Numbered from the stretch's first letter, positions 1 through 7,230 are shown. The stretch is 11,393 nucleotides of DNA from Nitrospirota bacterium (GCA_015491705.1 WFVK01000029.1:1-11393), one strand, 5' to 3'. Program-made: numbers and translations. Notes: generated by a model from the sequence alone, not told the origin.

Positions 1-41
1 TGCTGAGGCGGCATAAAACACCATCGCGCATTTATGTTTTC

Positions 42-55
42 CGGCATATATGCCG
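42..55. repeat. 14-bp perfect palindrome upstream of the J-domain gene
   Basis: CGGCATATATGCCG is its own reverse complement. It lies just upstream of the candidate promoter at 67-96. It could be an operator for a dimeric regulator or the tip of a structured repeat; bases 9-36 to its left also hold inverted CATAAA/TTTATG and AAAACA/TGTTTT pairs, which resemble the dispersed intergenic element seen elsewhere in the window. Function is not known. Confidence 0.4.
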
Positions 56-66
56 AAATAACTATA

Positions 67-96
67 CTGACAAGGGGGAGGCGGCGCGGGAATAAT
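67..96 (+). promoter_or_regulatory. Candidate sigma-70 promoter for the DUF4388/J-domain gene
   Basis: CTGACA (67-72) and AATAAT (91-96) each match the -35 and -10 consensus at five of six bases, with an 18-nt spacer. Transcription would start near 103, leaving a leader of about 30 nt before the start codon. No experimental support. Confidence 0.35.
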
Positions 97-134
97 CATA
101 TGACCCTGACGTTTGCATAAACCGGCAAAGATGA

Positions 135-1571
135 ATGATGAATAAAGAAGAAAAAACAGATTCGGCGAGACACTGCAAGGCCTCTACCCCGGAAGCAGGG
201 ACGGGCACTGAAGTCTATAAAGGCAATTTAAGGGACTTCAGGCTCTCTGACCTGCTCATTTATATCCAGAGGGGAACAAGCACGGGGATTCTCCTTATAG
301 AAAGCCGGACCGGGATAAAAAAGATATTTATTGAAAACGGCGACATAGTGTTTGCCTCTTCCAGTGACGGCGATGAGCAGATCGGGGAGTTGCTCCTGAA
401 AGAGGGGAGGATCACACTTGAAGAATATTATCAGTCATCCGCTTTGTCCCTGAAGACGGGCCAGTGCATGGAAAAGGTACTGGTAAAACTCGGATACCTG
501 GCGCCCGATGAACTTGCCGCGGCCCTAAGACACCAGGTGGAGGAGATTATCCTCAACCTGTTTGCCGTTGAAGATGCCGAGTTTGAATTCCATGAGGGCA
601 TCCTGCCCGAAGACACGGGGATAAAACTGTATTTCAGCGCGGCAGACCTGATCTACAGGGGCATCCGGAGAATCAGCAATTTCACATACCTCAGGGAGTT
701 GTGTCCGCCGATGGACTCGGTGCTGAATTTTTCCAGTGACCCCCTCGACATCTTTCAGGAGTTCACGCTTGAGGACAGCGACAAGAGGCTTCTTTCTTAC
801 GTCAACGGCCTGTATACCGTAAAGATGATAATGTTCTTTTCCTCTGCCAATGATTTTGAAACGCTTCGCGCCGTCTGCGCCCTTCTGAGCATAAGGCTCA
901 TCAAGGTAAGGAATGAGGATGAACCACCGTTTGAACTGCACGGGGATGTCTTTGGCGCGCCTTCTGCAGGGCCGGCGGATGAGTTTCTCCGGAGGGTTGA
1001 AGACATGTACAGGGACTGCGGGAGCCTCGGATACTACGAGATACTGGGCGTGGAGAAGAATGCCTCAGCAGAAGAGATTAAAAAGGCATACTATAACCTG
1101 TCGAGGCAATTTCATCCGGACAGGCATTTTTCCATGGCGGACGGTGATAAAGATGTCAAGATGAAATTAACCGCTATACTTTCCTGTATTACCTCCGCCT
1201 ATGAAATCCTCTCCGACCCTGGAAAAAGGAAGGAATATCACGGGACGCCCCTGCTTAAAGAACCTGCTTCAGGGGGAGAGGGGCATGCCGCTTCCGGGGA
1301 GACAACCGCCGGAAAACAGGATCAGCGTAAAAGGCCCGCGCCAGAAAGGCACAGGAGAAAGAAGCTCTGGATATACCTCCCTGCTGCCCTGATTGCAGCG
1401 GCCGTATTGACGGCAGGTGCATTAAAAATTCTCAACAGCCCGGCGGGCGGGCCTGAAACCGTGAGGCAGCCGGCTGTTAAATCACCCGTGGAAAGAGTGA
1501 CGCCTTCTCCCCTGCTGCCGGCCTTACGCAACGACCTTTTCGACAGGCTGGACGGCAAGCGGACCGGGTAA
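135..1571 (+). CDS. DUF4388 domain and J-domain protein with C-terminal membrane anchor
   Basis: A 478-residue protein. Residues about 28-155 resemble the DUF4388 (PATAN-like) module found in gliding, chemotaxis and two-component proteins: the stretch [15 protein letters not shown], then a GILLI strand and a [10 protein letters not shown] hairpin, followed by a helical part. A J-domain follows at about 298-370 with the intact HPD tripeptide (327-329) and a normal [10 protein letters not shown] end, so it should be able to stimulate an Hsp70/DnaK ATPase. A Lys/Arg-rich stretch (398-410) precedes one hydrophobic helix (411-433) and a short Pro-rich tail. There is no N-terminal signal, so the topology should be tail-anchored with the J-domain in the cytoplasm. 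Two adjacent ATG codons open the frame; an in-frame stop lies directly upstream at 132-134, so the start cannot be earlier. The Shine-Dalgarno is weak. It converges on the SPOR/TPR gene. The client and pathway are unknown. Confidence 0.85.
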   Translation: MMNKEEKTDSARHCKASTPEAGTGTEVYKGNLRDFRLSDLLIYIQRGTSTGILLIESRTGIKKIFIENGDIVFASSSDGDEQIGELLLKEGRITLEEYYQSSALSLKTGQCMEKVLVKLGYLAPDELAAALRHQVEEIILNLFAVEDAEFEFHEGILPEDTGIKLYFSAADLIYRGIRRISNFTYLRELCPPMDSVLNFSSDPLDIFQEFTLEDSDKRLLSYVNGLYTVKMIMFFSSANDFETLRAVCALLSIRLIKVRNEDEPPFELHGDVFGAPSAGPADEFLRRVEDMYRDCGSLGYYEILGVEKNASAEEIKKAYYNLSRQFHPDRHFSMADGDKDVKMKLTAILSCITSAYEILSDPGKRKEYHGTPLLKEPASGGEGHAASGETTAGKQDQRKRPAPERHRRKKLWIYLPAALIAAAVLTAGALKILNSPAGGPETVRQPAVKSPVERVTPSPLLPALRNDLFDRLDGKRTG

Positions 1572-1632
1572 TCCCGCCGTTGTGCAAAAATATCCCCCGC
1601 GGGCAGGCCATCCCCGCCCTGCTGATGCATGG

Positions 1633-2763
1633 TCAAGGTTGTCTCTCGATTATCCTGAGGAGTCTTGCGGCGGTATCGCTCTCGAGGTCCCTGAGCCTGA
1701 TATAAATATCCATGGCCTGCTTTTTCCTGCCTGTCTTTGCATAAGCCACCCCCAGCCCCGTAAGCGCATCAATATTGTCCGGCTCGATAGCCAGCGCCTT
1801 GCTGAATTCGTCAACCGCCTCCTCAAACCGGCCTGAAAAAGACAGGCAGTAGCCCGTGCCGCTGTAATAGCCTGCGACATCGGGACGTAATTCCGAGGCC
1901 TTCCTGAAGTACTTAATCGCCTTGTCCGGGTAATCCATCTTCAGCAGGACGCTCCCGTACCATGCGTTGAGCTCGGGATCATCAGGCCGCCCTGTCACAG
2001 CGGCCTTTGCCAGTCTCAGGGCATTCTCATAATCATGTTTCTCCAGCATATCCGATATCATCCTGATCTGTTCCTCGCGGGGGACATCGGGCAGCAATTC
2101 CGAGGCCTTCCTGAAATACCTCATCGCCTCCTCATGCCTGTTCATCTTCATCAGGATGGTGCCGTACCATGCGTTGAGCTCGGGGTCATCAGGCCGCTCT
2201 GTCACAGCGGCCTTTACCACTCTCAGGGCACTCTCATAATCATGTTTCTCAAACAGGCCTGATATCATCCTGATCTGCTCCCCGACCGTTGGCGGTATCA
2301 TTACCCCTGTTTCGCCGCCGGCAGCAGCCGGTGTATCTCCTTCATCAACGCCTTCAGCGGCCGGTGAAGGGCCCTTATATAATTTTTCAATCCGTGCGGG
2401 AATAAAATAGGCATCCATGACAATGGCGCCGGAGAGTACGGATTTATTGGCATTGAGAAATTCTTCAGCCTCGCGACGGTTATCAAATTTACCGAGCCGC
2501 ACTGCATGAAACTTCCCGATCTTTTCGACCCTCAGATATTCGCGTCCCTGTTCACTCAACTTCCCCTGCAGGAAATCGAATTGCCTGATGGCATCGGGCC
2601 TGTTCCCGAAGCTTCCGGCCTGGATGGTGAAGATCGTTCCGGATGCGGCATAGCCGTAGGATAACACCAATAAAAAAAGGTTCAGCACCAGCAGGCATGC
2701 CGCTGACAGGCAGGCGCCGCTCCTTCTCAGTCTGCAGTCCCCTGTCGATTGACCTGTAAACAT
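1633..2763 (-). CDS. Envelope protein with SPOR domain and tetratricopeptide repeats
   Basis: A 376-residue protein. After a short basic N-terminus there is a hydrophobic segment (about 17-40, ending GYAASG) that is either a signal peptide or an N-terminal anchor. A SPOR-type domain follows (about 44-127, TIFTIQAGSF then HAVRLGKFDNRREAEEFL); SPOR domains bind denuded glycan strands of septal peptidoglycan. After a Gly/Ala/Glu linker come TPR units at about 162-360, including SGRFEEAVDEFSKALAIEPDN. Residues 162-230 and 231-296 are near-identical copies. It is thus likely a periplasmic, cell-wall-associated scaffold, possibly linked to division or envelope assembly; partners are unknown. A good Shine-Dalgarno (AGGGGGA) lies about 6 nt before the ATG. 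It is divergent from archease and convergent with the J-domain gene, so it is probably monocistronic. Confidence 0.85.
   Translation of the reverse strand: MFTGQSTGDCRLRRSGACLSAACLLVLNLFLLVLSYGYAASGTIFTIQAGSFGNRPDAIRQFDFLQGKLSEQGREYLRVEKIGKFHAVRLGKFDNRREAEEFLNANKSVLSGAIVMDAYFIPARIEKLYKGPSPAAEGVDEGDTPAAAGGETGVMIPPTVGEQIRMISGLFEKHDYESALRVVKAAVTERPDDPELNAWYGTILMKMNRHEEAMRYFRKASELLPDVPREEQIRMISDMLEKHDYENALRLAKAAVTGRPDDPELNAWYGSVLLKMDYPDKAIKYFRKASELRPDVAGYYSGTGYCLSFSGRFEEAVDEFSKALAIEPDNIDALTGLGVAYAKTGRKKQAMDIYIRLRDLESDTAARLLRIIERQP
1876..2280 (-). repeat. In-frame tandem duplication of about 207 bp within the TPR gene
   Basis: The two units are 2280-2074 and 2073-1876 on the minus strand, offset by exactly 69 codons. 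At DNA level long stretches are almost unchanged: 1956-2013 and the matching 2163-2220 differ at only a few positions, including shared synonymous codons. The protein begins each copy with EQIRMIS and ends it with PDV. Such DNA identity indicates a recent duplication rather than ancient TPR family divergence. Confidence 0.9.
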
Positions 2764-2807
2764 GTCGTCCCCCTGCGGAAAAAACTCCGCCGGCTGTCAG
2801 CCCTGCA

Positions 2808-2861
2808 GTTGTATAAGACTATCGCCGGCCGGTTCTCCCGTCCCTTTATGCAACATTAAGG
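2808..2861 (+). repeat. Palindromic intergenic repeat, copy A
   Basis: The right end is the full consensus TTTATGCAACATTAAGG (2845-2861). The left end GTTGTATAA (2808-2816) is a near-complement of TTTATGCAAC, and a C/G-rich core with the CTCCCGTCC motif lies between. It sits in the gap upstream of the SPOR/TPR gene, inside its predicted 5' leader. Confidence 0.7.
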
Positions 2862-2881
2862 TGTTATCTGATTGATACGAC

Positions 2882-2887
2882 ATTATA
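2882..2887 (-). promoter_or_regulatory. Candidate -10 box for the SPOR/TPR gene
   Basis: On the minus strand this reads TATAAT, a perfect -10 hexamer. No good -35 is visible at 16-18 nt. If used, transcription starts near 2875, about 110 nt before the ATG, so the mRNA leader would include repeat copy A. Confidence 0.35.
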
Positions 2888-2970
2888 CGGGATAACTTTA
2901 ATAGTATGTTGATCATCCCGCTGACGCGCCCGGCCCACAGTTAAATTATACATAAATTCCATTCGATTTT

Positions 2971-2979
2971 TGCTACAAT
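2971..2979 (+). promoter_or_regulatory. Extended -10 promoter for the archease gene
   Basis: TGCTACAAT is a TGn-type extended -10 (five of six to TATAAT) in an AT-rich stretch and needs no strong -35. The start would be near 2986, about 38 nt before the leader ORF at 3024. It is divergent from the SPOR/TPR promoter about 85 bp to the left. Confidence 0.45.
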
Positions 2980-3023
2980 ATAAAAAAGCCTTTTCACCGC
3001 TGACCGTGAAGCGGGGAAGAACC

Positions 3024-3053
3024 ATGCATCCGGAATTCTTGTTATTATCATGA
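3024..3053 (+). CDS. Possible 9-codon leader ORF coupled to archease
   Basis: ATG at 3024 encodes MHPEFLLLS and stops with a TGA that overlaps the archease ATG as ATGA (3050-3053). A GGGGAAGA Shine-Dalgarno (3013-3020) precedes this ATG at a suitable distance, whereas the archease ATG itself has only AT-rich DNA in front of it. The arrangement suggests that archease is translated by reinitiation after the leader. It is too short for coding statistics, so this is an inference from the signals. Confidence 0.4.
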   Translation: MHPEFLLLS

Positions 3054-3505
3054 AAAAATATGAACAGCTCGACATATCCGGAGATGCGGCCCTCAGGGTA
3101 TGGGGCCGGACTCCGGAGGAACTTTTCCGGAATGCATCCGAAGGGCTGTCGGAACTCATTACAGACACTGCCGGGATAAAAGAGACGGAAGAAAGGGAGA
3201 TAGTACTCACAGCGGAAAGCATGGAAGGTCTCCTTGTGCAGTGGCTTAACGAGCTTATATTCCTGTTTGATACATACGGATTTACAGGAAAGCACTTCAG
3301 TATCAGTCTTCAGCAGGCACCGGATGATTCAGTACCCGCAGGCGGAAGGTCCGGCAGGGTCAGGTTGACGGCAAGGATTTCCGGCGGTTGTTTCAGACCG
3401 GATGTCAACGAGTGCAGGCTTCTTGTGAAGGCCGCAACGTATCACGGCCTGTCGTTCAGGCATGTGGATTCCGGCTGGGAAGCGGTAGTGGTATTTGATA
3501 TATAA
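3050..3505 (+). CDS. Archease, activator of RtcB RNA ligase
   Basis: A 151-residue archease. Archease speeds guanylylation and turnover of RtcB and broadens its nucleotide use; it acts in the cytoplasm with the ligase encoded 116 nt downstream. Family marks seen here are the Tyr-Glu start, a Trp-Gly then PEELF-N helix (19-29), LLVQWLNELIFLFDT (61-75) and the C-terminal VKAATYHGLSF (126-136) ending VVVFDI. Length matches the family. The usual N-terminal DHTAD motif reads DISGD (8-12): both acidic residues stay, but His and Thr are replaced. The C-terminal Asp-Ile, part of the conserved metal-binding tail as I recall the family, is intact. Start at 3050 is the only ATG fitting the family N-terminus. 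Function as an RtcB partner is supported by both family and neighbour. Confidence 0.9.
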   Translation: MKKYEQLDISGDAALRVWGRTPEELFRNASEGLSELITDTAGIKETEEREIVLTAESMEGLLVQWLNELIFLFDTYGFTGKHFSISLQQAPDDSVPAGGRSGRVRLTARISGGCFRPDVNECRLLVKAATYHGLSFRHVDSGWEAVVVFDI

Positions 3506-3519
3506 TATACACCTGCTCT

Positions 3520-3539
3520 CCGGCCCCTGTCAGGGCCGG
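3520..3539. other. GC-rich hairpin between archease and rtcB
   Basis: CCGGCCC, a 6-nt loop and GGGCCGG form a perfect 7-bp stem starting 14 nt after the archease stop. The + strand that follows is purine-rich (GAAGAAAAAGG) and has no T-run, so it is not a classical intrinsic terminator. It may attenuate or process the archease-rtcB transcript. Confidence 0.5.
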
Positions 3540-3621
3540 GAAGAAAAAGGAATACGTCCCTGCCGGAAAGGAACGGATTATAAAGTCCCCCTCCCCTGCC
3601 GGGTGGAGGATGGAGGATGCC

Positions 3622-5067
3622 ATGACTATCGAAAGACTTCACAGAATCGACGGCACAAGGCTTGAGATCCCCCGTGACTACAAGGGGGGAATGCGTACAA
3701 ACGGAATCATATATGTGGATGAGAGTCTTGAAAAAGAGCTTGAACAGAAATCGATAGAGCAGGTTGCAAATGTTGCGACCCTGCCGGGCATAGCAGGGTC
3801 CTCCCTTGCAATGCCCGATATACACACAGGTTACGGCTTTCCGATAGGGGGAGTGGCCGCGTTCGATCTGAAAGGGGGTATTATCTCCCCTGGCGGCGTG
3901 GGATACGACATAAACTGCGGGGTCAGGCTCCTGAGGAGCAATTTCGAGAAAAAAGACATCCTCCCCAGGATCAGGGAACTCGTGGACAGCCTTTACAGGA
4001 ATATCCCCACCGGGGTCGGCTCCAAAGGCAGGCTGCGTCTTGACCCGAAAGATGAGAGGATGGTTCTTGTCAAGGGCGCCCGCTGGGCGGTTGAACACGG
4101 CTTCGGCGACAGGGAAGACCTCGAGCATACTGAATCAGGCGGATGTATTGAAGGCGCGGACCCCGACCTGATAAGCAGCAGGGCATATGAACGCGGAAGG
4201 GTGCAGCAGGGTACTTTGGGCTCGGGAAATCATTTTGCTGAAATCCAGTACGTGGATGAGATTTACGATCAAAATACCGCAAACAGCCTGGGATTATTCA
4301 AAGACGGCATCACGGTGATGATCCATACGGGCTCCAGGGGATTCGGCCACCAGGTATGCACTGACTTTATCGAGACAATGCAGAAGGCTGCAAGGAGATA
4401 TAATATAGACCTGCCCGACAGGGAGCTTGCGTGTGCACCCTTTGACAGCCCCGAGGCACGGGAGTATTTCGCCGCCATGAAGGCCGCTGCGAATTACGCA
4501 TGGGCGAACAGGCAGTGTATCTCGCACTGGGTGAGGGAGTCCTTTATGCGCATATTGGATGCAGGACCGGATACAACCGGTATGAGCCTTGTATACGATG
4601 TCGCCCATAATATCGCCAAGGTCGAAGAACACGTGATCGACGGGAGGAAGAGAAACCTGGTCGTACATCGTAAAGGCGCAACAAGGGCCTTCCCCCCCCG
4701 CCATCCCGAACTCCCGGATGCCTATAAACATACGGGACAGCCCGTGATAATCCCCGGTGATATGGGAAGGGCGTCATTTGTCCTGATCGGCACTGAAAGG
4801 GGCATGCAGGAGGCATTCGGCTCCACATGCCACGGCGCGGGCAGGCTGCTGTCAAGACACCAGGCCATAAAAAAGGCCAGGGGCCGCGCCATCTGGAGGG
4901 AAATGGAGGACATGGGCATAATCGTAAGGGCCACGGGCAGGGGCACGCTTGCAGAGGAGATGCCCGAGGCATACAAAGACGTCTCGGAGGTCGTGGATGT
5001 GGTCCATAATGCCGGTCTGTCAAAAAAGGTTGCCAGGCTGAGGCCGCTTGGAGTAATAAAGGGATAA
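3622..5067 (+). CDS. rtcB: RtcB, GTP-dependent 3'-phosphate RNA ligase
   Basis: RtcB joins 2',3'-cyclic-phosphate or 3'-phosphate RNA ends to 5'-OH ends through a histidine-GMP intermediate, using Mn2+ and GTP; it serves tRNA splicing or RNA repair. All catalytic landmarks are present: D96 and C99 in GYDINCGVR, H204 in GSGNHFAE, H235 in IHTGSRG, H329 in DVAHN and the guanylylated H404 in STCHGAGR. With the start at 3622 the protein has 481 residues and these positions closely match those of the archaeal Pyrococcus enzyme. An in-frame ATG at 3610 touches GGAGG with no spacer; the one at 3622 has GGAGG (3612-3616) at 5 nt, so 3622 is preferred. It is the long, archaeal-like form that depends on archease. 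MqnA starts 4 nt after its stop. No RtcR regulator or RtcA cyclase is seen here. Confidence 0.95.
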   Translation: MTIERLHRIDGTRLEIPRDYKGGMRTNGIIYVDESLEKELEQKSIEQVANVATLPGIAGSSLAMPDIHTGYGFPIGGVAAFDLKGGIISPGGVGYDINCGVRLLRSNFEKKDILPRIRELVDSLYRNIPTGVGSKGRLRLDPKDERMVLVKGARWAVEHGFGDREDLEHTESGGCIEGADPDLISSRAYERGRVQQGTLGSGNHFAEIQYVDEIYDQNTANSLGLFKDGITVMIHTGSRGFGHQVCTDFIETMQKAARRYNIDLPDRELACAPFDSPEAREYFAAMKAAANYAWANRQCISHWVRESFMRILDAGPDTTGMSLVYDVAHNIAKVEEHVIDGRKRNLVVHRKGATRAFPPRHPELPDAYKHTGQPVIIPGDMGRASFVLIGTERGMQEAFGSTCHGAGRLLSRHQAIKKARGRAIWREMEDMGIIVRATGRGTLAEEMPEAYKDVSEVVDVVHNAGLSKKVARLRPLGVIKG

Positions 5068-5071
5068 CCCG

Positions 5072-5923
5072 TTGAAAAGTGAAAAACTCATAATAGGCAG
5101 GATTCCGTATGCCAACCTCTTCCCCATGTTTTACTATCTTGACAGGAAATGTGACAACTCGGCGTACAGATTCATCAGGGGCGTCCCTTCCAGGCTCAAT
5201 AAGATGCTCAGGCACGGGGAGATCGATATCACCCCTTCATCGTCCATAGAGTATCTCAGGAACCGCAGGGACTATCTCATATTGCCGTGGTTTTCCATAA
5301 GCTCTTCCGGTCCTGTAAAGAGCATACTGCTGTTTTCAAAGATTCCCCTGAATGAACTCGGGGGAAAGACCATAGAGGTATCCTCCGAATCAGAAACCTC
5401 AACCGCCCTGTTAAGGATTATCCTCCGGGACTTTCTGTCTGTAAGATCGCGCTTCAGGCAGACAAATCGGCGCAGTGTCAGGGGCATTCTCACGTCATCG
5501 CCCGCGGTCCTTCTCATAGGGGATACGGCGATGATAGAGGCTAAAAAGGCCTCCGGCGGGCGTGCTGCCGGGAAAATCCGTGATTCAGGAGGCGGGGGCC
5601 GGGACTCATCGCTTTTTATTTATGACCTGGGCGAATTATGGTATAAGTTCACCGGGCTTCCGTTTGTATATGCCCTCTGGGTGGTAAGAAAAAAATCTTT
5701 CTCGCAAAAGGGCATGCTTGTCAGGAGGCTCTCACACGACCTGATCAATGCAAAAAAATATGCGGTCAGAAGTTTCCCGTTGATAGCCGGTGAGGCCCCC
5801 CAGAGGGAATGGATCAGCAGGAGAGAACTGGTCGAGTACTGGAAGATCATATCATATGACTTTACGGAGAAACACCTCGAGGGTCTGCAACTGTTCGAGA
5901 AATATGCACTGAAAACAAGGTGA
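5072..5923 (+). CDS. mqnA: MqnA, chorismate dehydratase of futalosine-type menaquinone synthesis
   Basis: MqnA removes water from chorismate to give 3-enolpyruvylbenzoate, the first step of the futalosine route to menaquinone; its fold is that of a periplasmic-binding protein but it is cytoplasmic. Seen here: the GRIPYANLFPMFY opening, the VPSRLNKMLRHGEIDITPSSSIEYL block (38-62), FSISSSGPVKSILLFSK (74-90), SPAVLLIGDTAM (143-154) and YDLGELWYKFTGLPFVYALWVVR (184-206). The 283-residue length is typical. A Gly/Arg-rich insertion (about 159-180) sits between the IGDTAM strand and the YDLGE helix and has no motif I recognise. The start is TTG at 5072; AAAGGG (5058-5063) provides the ribosome site and no in-frame ATG fits. 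It lies 4 nt from rtcB, so they are likely co-transcribed although no pathway link is known. Confidence 0.9.
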   Translation: MKSEKLIIGRIPYANLFPMFYYLDRKCDNSAYRFIRGVPSRLNKMLRHGEIDITPSSSIEYLRNRRDYLILPWFSISSSGPVKSILLFSKIPLNELGGKTIEVSSESETSTALLRIILRDFLSVRSRFRQTNRRSVRGILTSSPAVLLIGDTAMIEAKKASGGRAAGKIRDSGGGGRDSSLFIYDLGELWYKFTGLPFVYALWVVRKKSFSQKGMLVRRLSHDLINAKKYAVRSFPLIAGEAPQREWISRRELVEYWKIISYDFTEKHLEGLQLFEKYALKTR

Positions 5924-5937
5924 ATTGAAAGACGGCT

Positions 5938-5966
5938 TTGCATTTGTGCATGCTATCTGGTAGAAT
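5938..5966 (+). promoter_or_regulatory. Promoter for tRNA-Asp
   Basis: TTGCAT (5938-5943), a 17-nt spacer and TAGAAT (5961-5966) make a good sigma-70 promoter, with a start near 5973. It begins 15 nt after the mqnA stop, so the tRNA is probably an independent unit. Confidence 0.6.
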
Positions 5967-5982
5967 TATTGAGGCAAATCTT

Positions 5983-6002
5983 CAGCGCTGTGGTAAGCGC
6001 TG
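5983..6002 (+). other. Hairpin in the tRNA-Asp 5' leader
   Basis: CAGCGCT, loop GTGGTA and AGCGCTG form a perfect 7-bp stem in the short precursor leader, ending 17 nt before the mature tRNA. It may influence 5' processing by RNase P or guard against read-through structure; its role is unproven. Confidence 0.55.
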
Positions 6003-6019
6003 CATCTTGTCCAGATAAT

Positions 6020-6096
6020 GGGGTGGTAGTTCAGCTGGTTAGAACGCCGGCCTGTCAAGCCGGAGGTCGCGGGTTCAAGTCCCGTCCATCCCGCCA
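6020..6096 (+). tRNA. tRNA-Asp (anticodon GTC)
   Basis: A 77-nt cloverleaf. The acceptor stem is 6020-6026 with 6086-6092 (one G-U pair), discriminator G at 6093 and an encoded CCA at 6094-6096. The anticodon stem CCGGC/GCCGG (6047-6051, 6059-6063) closes the loop CTGTCAA with anticodon GTC at 6054-6056. The T-arm GCGGG/CCCGT (6069-6073, 6081-6085) holds TTCAAGT. The D-arm and the G at the discriminator fit bacterial tRNA-Asp. It ends 4 nt from the converging cysteine synthase stop codon. Confidence 0.97.
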
Positions 6097-6100
6097 TCTG

Positions 6101-7033
6101 TCATTCCCCGCTTAAGGAACCGAAAAGCCCGGTGCTGAAATATCTCTCCCCCCTGTCCGGGAAGATCACGACAACGCGCCGGTTTTTTCCCAGCCTGCCG
6201 GCCACCTCAAGCGCGGCACACGCCGCAGCGCCTGATGAAATACCGGCAAGTATCCCCTCTTCTCCGGCCAGCCGCCGGCTCATGGACATTGCATCTTCAT
6301 CGGTTACTGCAATCACCTCGTCATATATGCGTGTATTGAGCACCCCTGGATAGAAACCGGCGCCCAGGCCCGCTATCTTATGCACGCCTGGTTCGCCTCC
6401 TGACAAAACCGGGGATCCCGCAGGCTCAACCGCGGTTATCAGGATATCCGGTTTTACGGCCCTTAATGCCTCTCCCGTGCCTGTGATCGTCCCGCCCGTG
6501 CCGACGCCGGCAACAAAGGCGTCAATATCCGCGCCCACGGCCTCCAGTATCTCAACAGCGGTCGTCCTCCTGTGTATTTCAGGATTGGCCGGATTTTCAA
6601 ACTGCATCGGCATGAAATATCCGGGGTTTTTCTTCAGCAGCAGTTCCGCCTCTTCCACAGCTCCCATCATATCCCTGTCCCCCGGCGTCAGTACCTGTTC
6701 AGCGCCGAATGCCTGAAATATCTGTCTTCTCTCCAGCGACATTGTCTCGGGCATTGTGAGGATCAGTCTGTAGCCTTTAACAGCAGCGACCAGCGCGAGA
6801 CCGATCCCGGTATTTCCGCTTGTAGGCTCTATAATCGTGCCTCCGGGCCTGAGCTTCCCCTCTCTTTCAGCGGCCTCTATCATGGAAAGGGCGATCCTGT
6901 CCTTCACGGACCCCCCGGGATTGAAGCCTTCCAGCTTGGCCCAGATTTCCGCATCGTCAGGCCCCGGTATTTTATTGAGCCTCACAAGCGGGGTGTTTCC
7001 GATTGTTTCTAAAATACTTGCATGCGGTTTCAT
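6101..7033 (-). CDS. cysK: Cysteine synthase A (O-acetylserine sulfhydrylase)
   Basis: A 310-residue PLP enzyme of fold type II that replaces the acetoxy group of O-acetylserine with sulfide to give cysteine. The PLP lysine is K44 in NPGGSVKDR; the substrate loop PTSGNTG is at 70-76; the [11 protein letters not shown] segment is at 141-151; the phosphate-binding GTGGT loop is at 178-182; SSGA at 266-269; and a typical C-terminal DRGERY (293-298). Thus it is complete and the specific form is CysK-like rather than cystathionine beta-synthase or CysM, though family borders are close. An AAGG ribosome site lies 8 nt before the ATG. It is convergent with tRNA-Asp and separated from tlyA by 252 nt of structured non-coding DNA, so it is probably transcribed alone. 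Confidence 0.93.
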   Translation of the reverse strand: MKPHASILETIGNTPLVRLNKIPGPDDAEIWAKLEGFNPGGSVKDRIALSMIEAAEREGKLRPGGTIIEPTSGNTGIGLALVAAVKGYRLILTMPETMSLERRQIFQAFGAEQVLTPGDRDMMGAVEEAELLLKKNPGYFMPMQFENPANPEIHRRTTAVEILEAVGADIDAFVAGVGTGGTITGTGEALRAVKPDILITAVEPAGSPVLSGGEPGVHKIAGLGAGFYPGVLNTRIYDEVIAVTDEDAMSMSRRLAGEEGILAGISSGAAACAALEVAGRLGKNRRVVVIFPDRGERYFSTGLFGSLSGE

Positions 7034-7066
7034 GAAATCGCCTTACTCTTACAGTGGCGTAACACC
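7034..7066 (-). repeat. Degenerate intergenic repeat in the cysK leader
   Basis: On the minus strand, the segment GTTACGCCACTGTAAGAG followed by TAAGG resembles TTTATGCCGCTGTAAGG from the copy near 11036-11055. It lies directly upstream of cysK and contains its ribosome-binding region. The match is loose. Confidence 0.3.
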
Positions 7067-7142
7067 ATGGCCCGGCGGAAAAGCTTTATCTGCGATTCCC
7101 TGAGGAAATATTCAGCACGCATATTAAAGTAACCCCTCCCGG

Positions 7143-7165
7143 CCTCCCCTTAAGTTAAGGGGAGG
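7143..7165. other. Strong hairpin between tlyA and cysK
   Basis: CCTCCCCTTAA, a central G and TTAAGGGGAGG make an 11-bp perfect inverted repeat. It lies about 120 nt past the tlyA stop, on the path of tlyA transcription toward cysK. The following minus strand is G/C-rich with no T-run, so a rho-independent terminator is not clear. Confidence 0.5.
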
Positions 7166-7186
7166 GGGTAAGACCCATCGCCTTAT

Positions 7187-7227
7187 AACCCCTGAACCCT
7201 GAACCGAGCAACCCCTGAACCTGAAAC
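7187..7227. repeat. Short CCCTGAACC direct repeats
   Basis: AACCCCTGAACCCTGAACC (7187-7205) is followed 23 nt later by AACCCCTGAACC plus TGAAAC (7210-7227), so the CCTGAAC unit occurs four times in 41 bp. No coding role is seen in either strand. Confidence 0.6.
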
Positions 7228-7230
7228 AGG

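Noticed and set aside
1572..1632. Bidirectional terminator between the J-domain and SPOR/TPR genes
   Set aside because: The 61-bp gap is GC-rich with a short CCCGCGGG palindrome but no convincing long stem plus T-run.
3610..3621. Start of rtcB at the first ATG (3610)
   Set aside because: It abuts GGAGG with no spacer; the ATG at 3622 has correct spacing and gives 481 residues matching the archaeal enzyme.
4544..5215. 223-residue open frame on the minus strand
   Set aside because: It overlaps rtcB, whose catalytic motifs are all intact in the other strand; the translation is Pro/Arg-rich with no recognisable motif.
6572..7012. 146-residue plus-strand open frame opposite cysK
   Set aside because: The minus strand encodes a complete cysteine synthase; this frame is low in motif content.
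7187..7227. CRISPR-like repeats from the CCTGAAC units
   Set aside because: Units are about 8 nt, irregularly spaced, and no spacers or cas genes are present.
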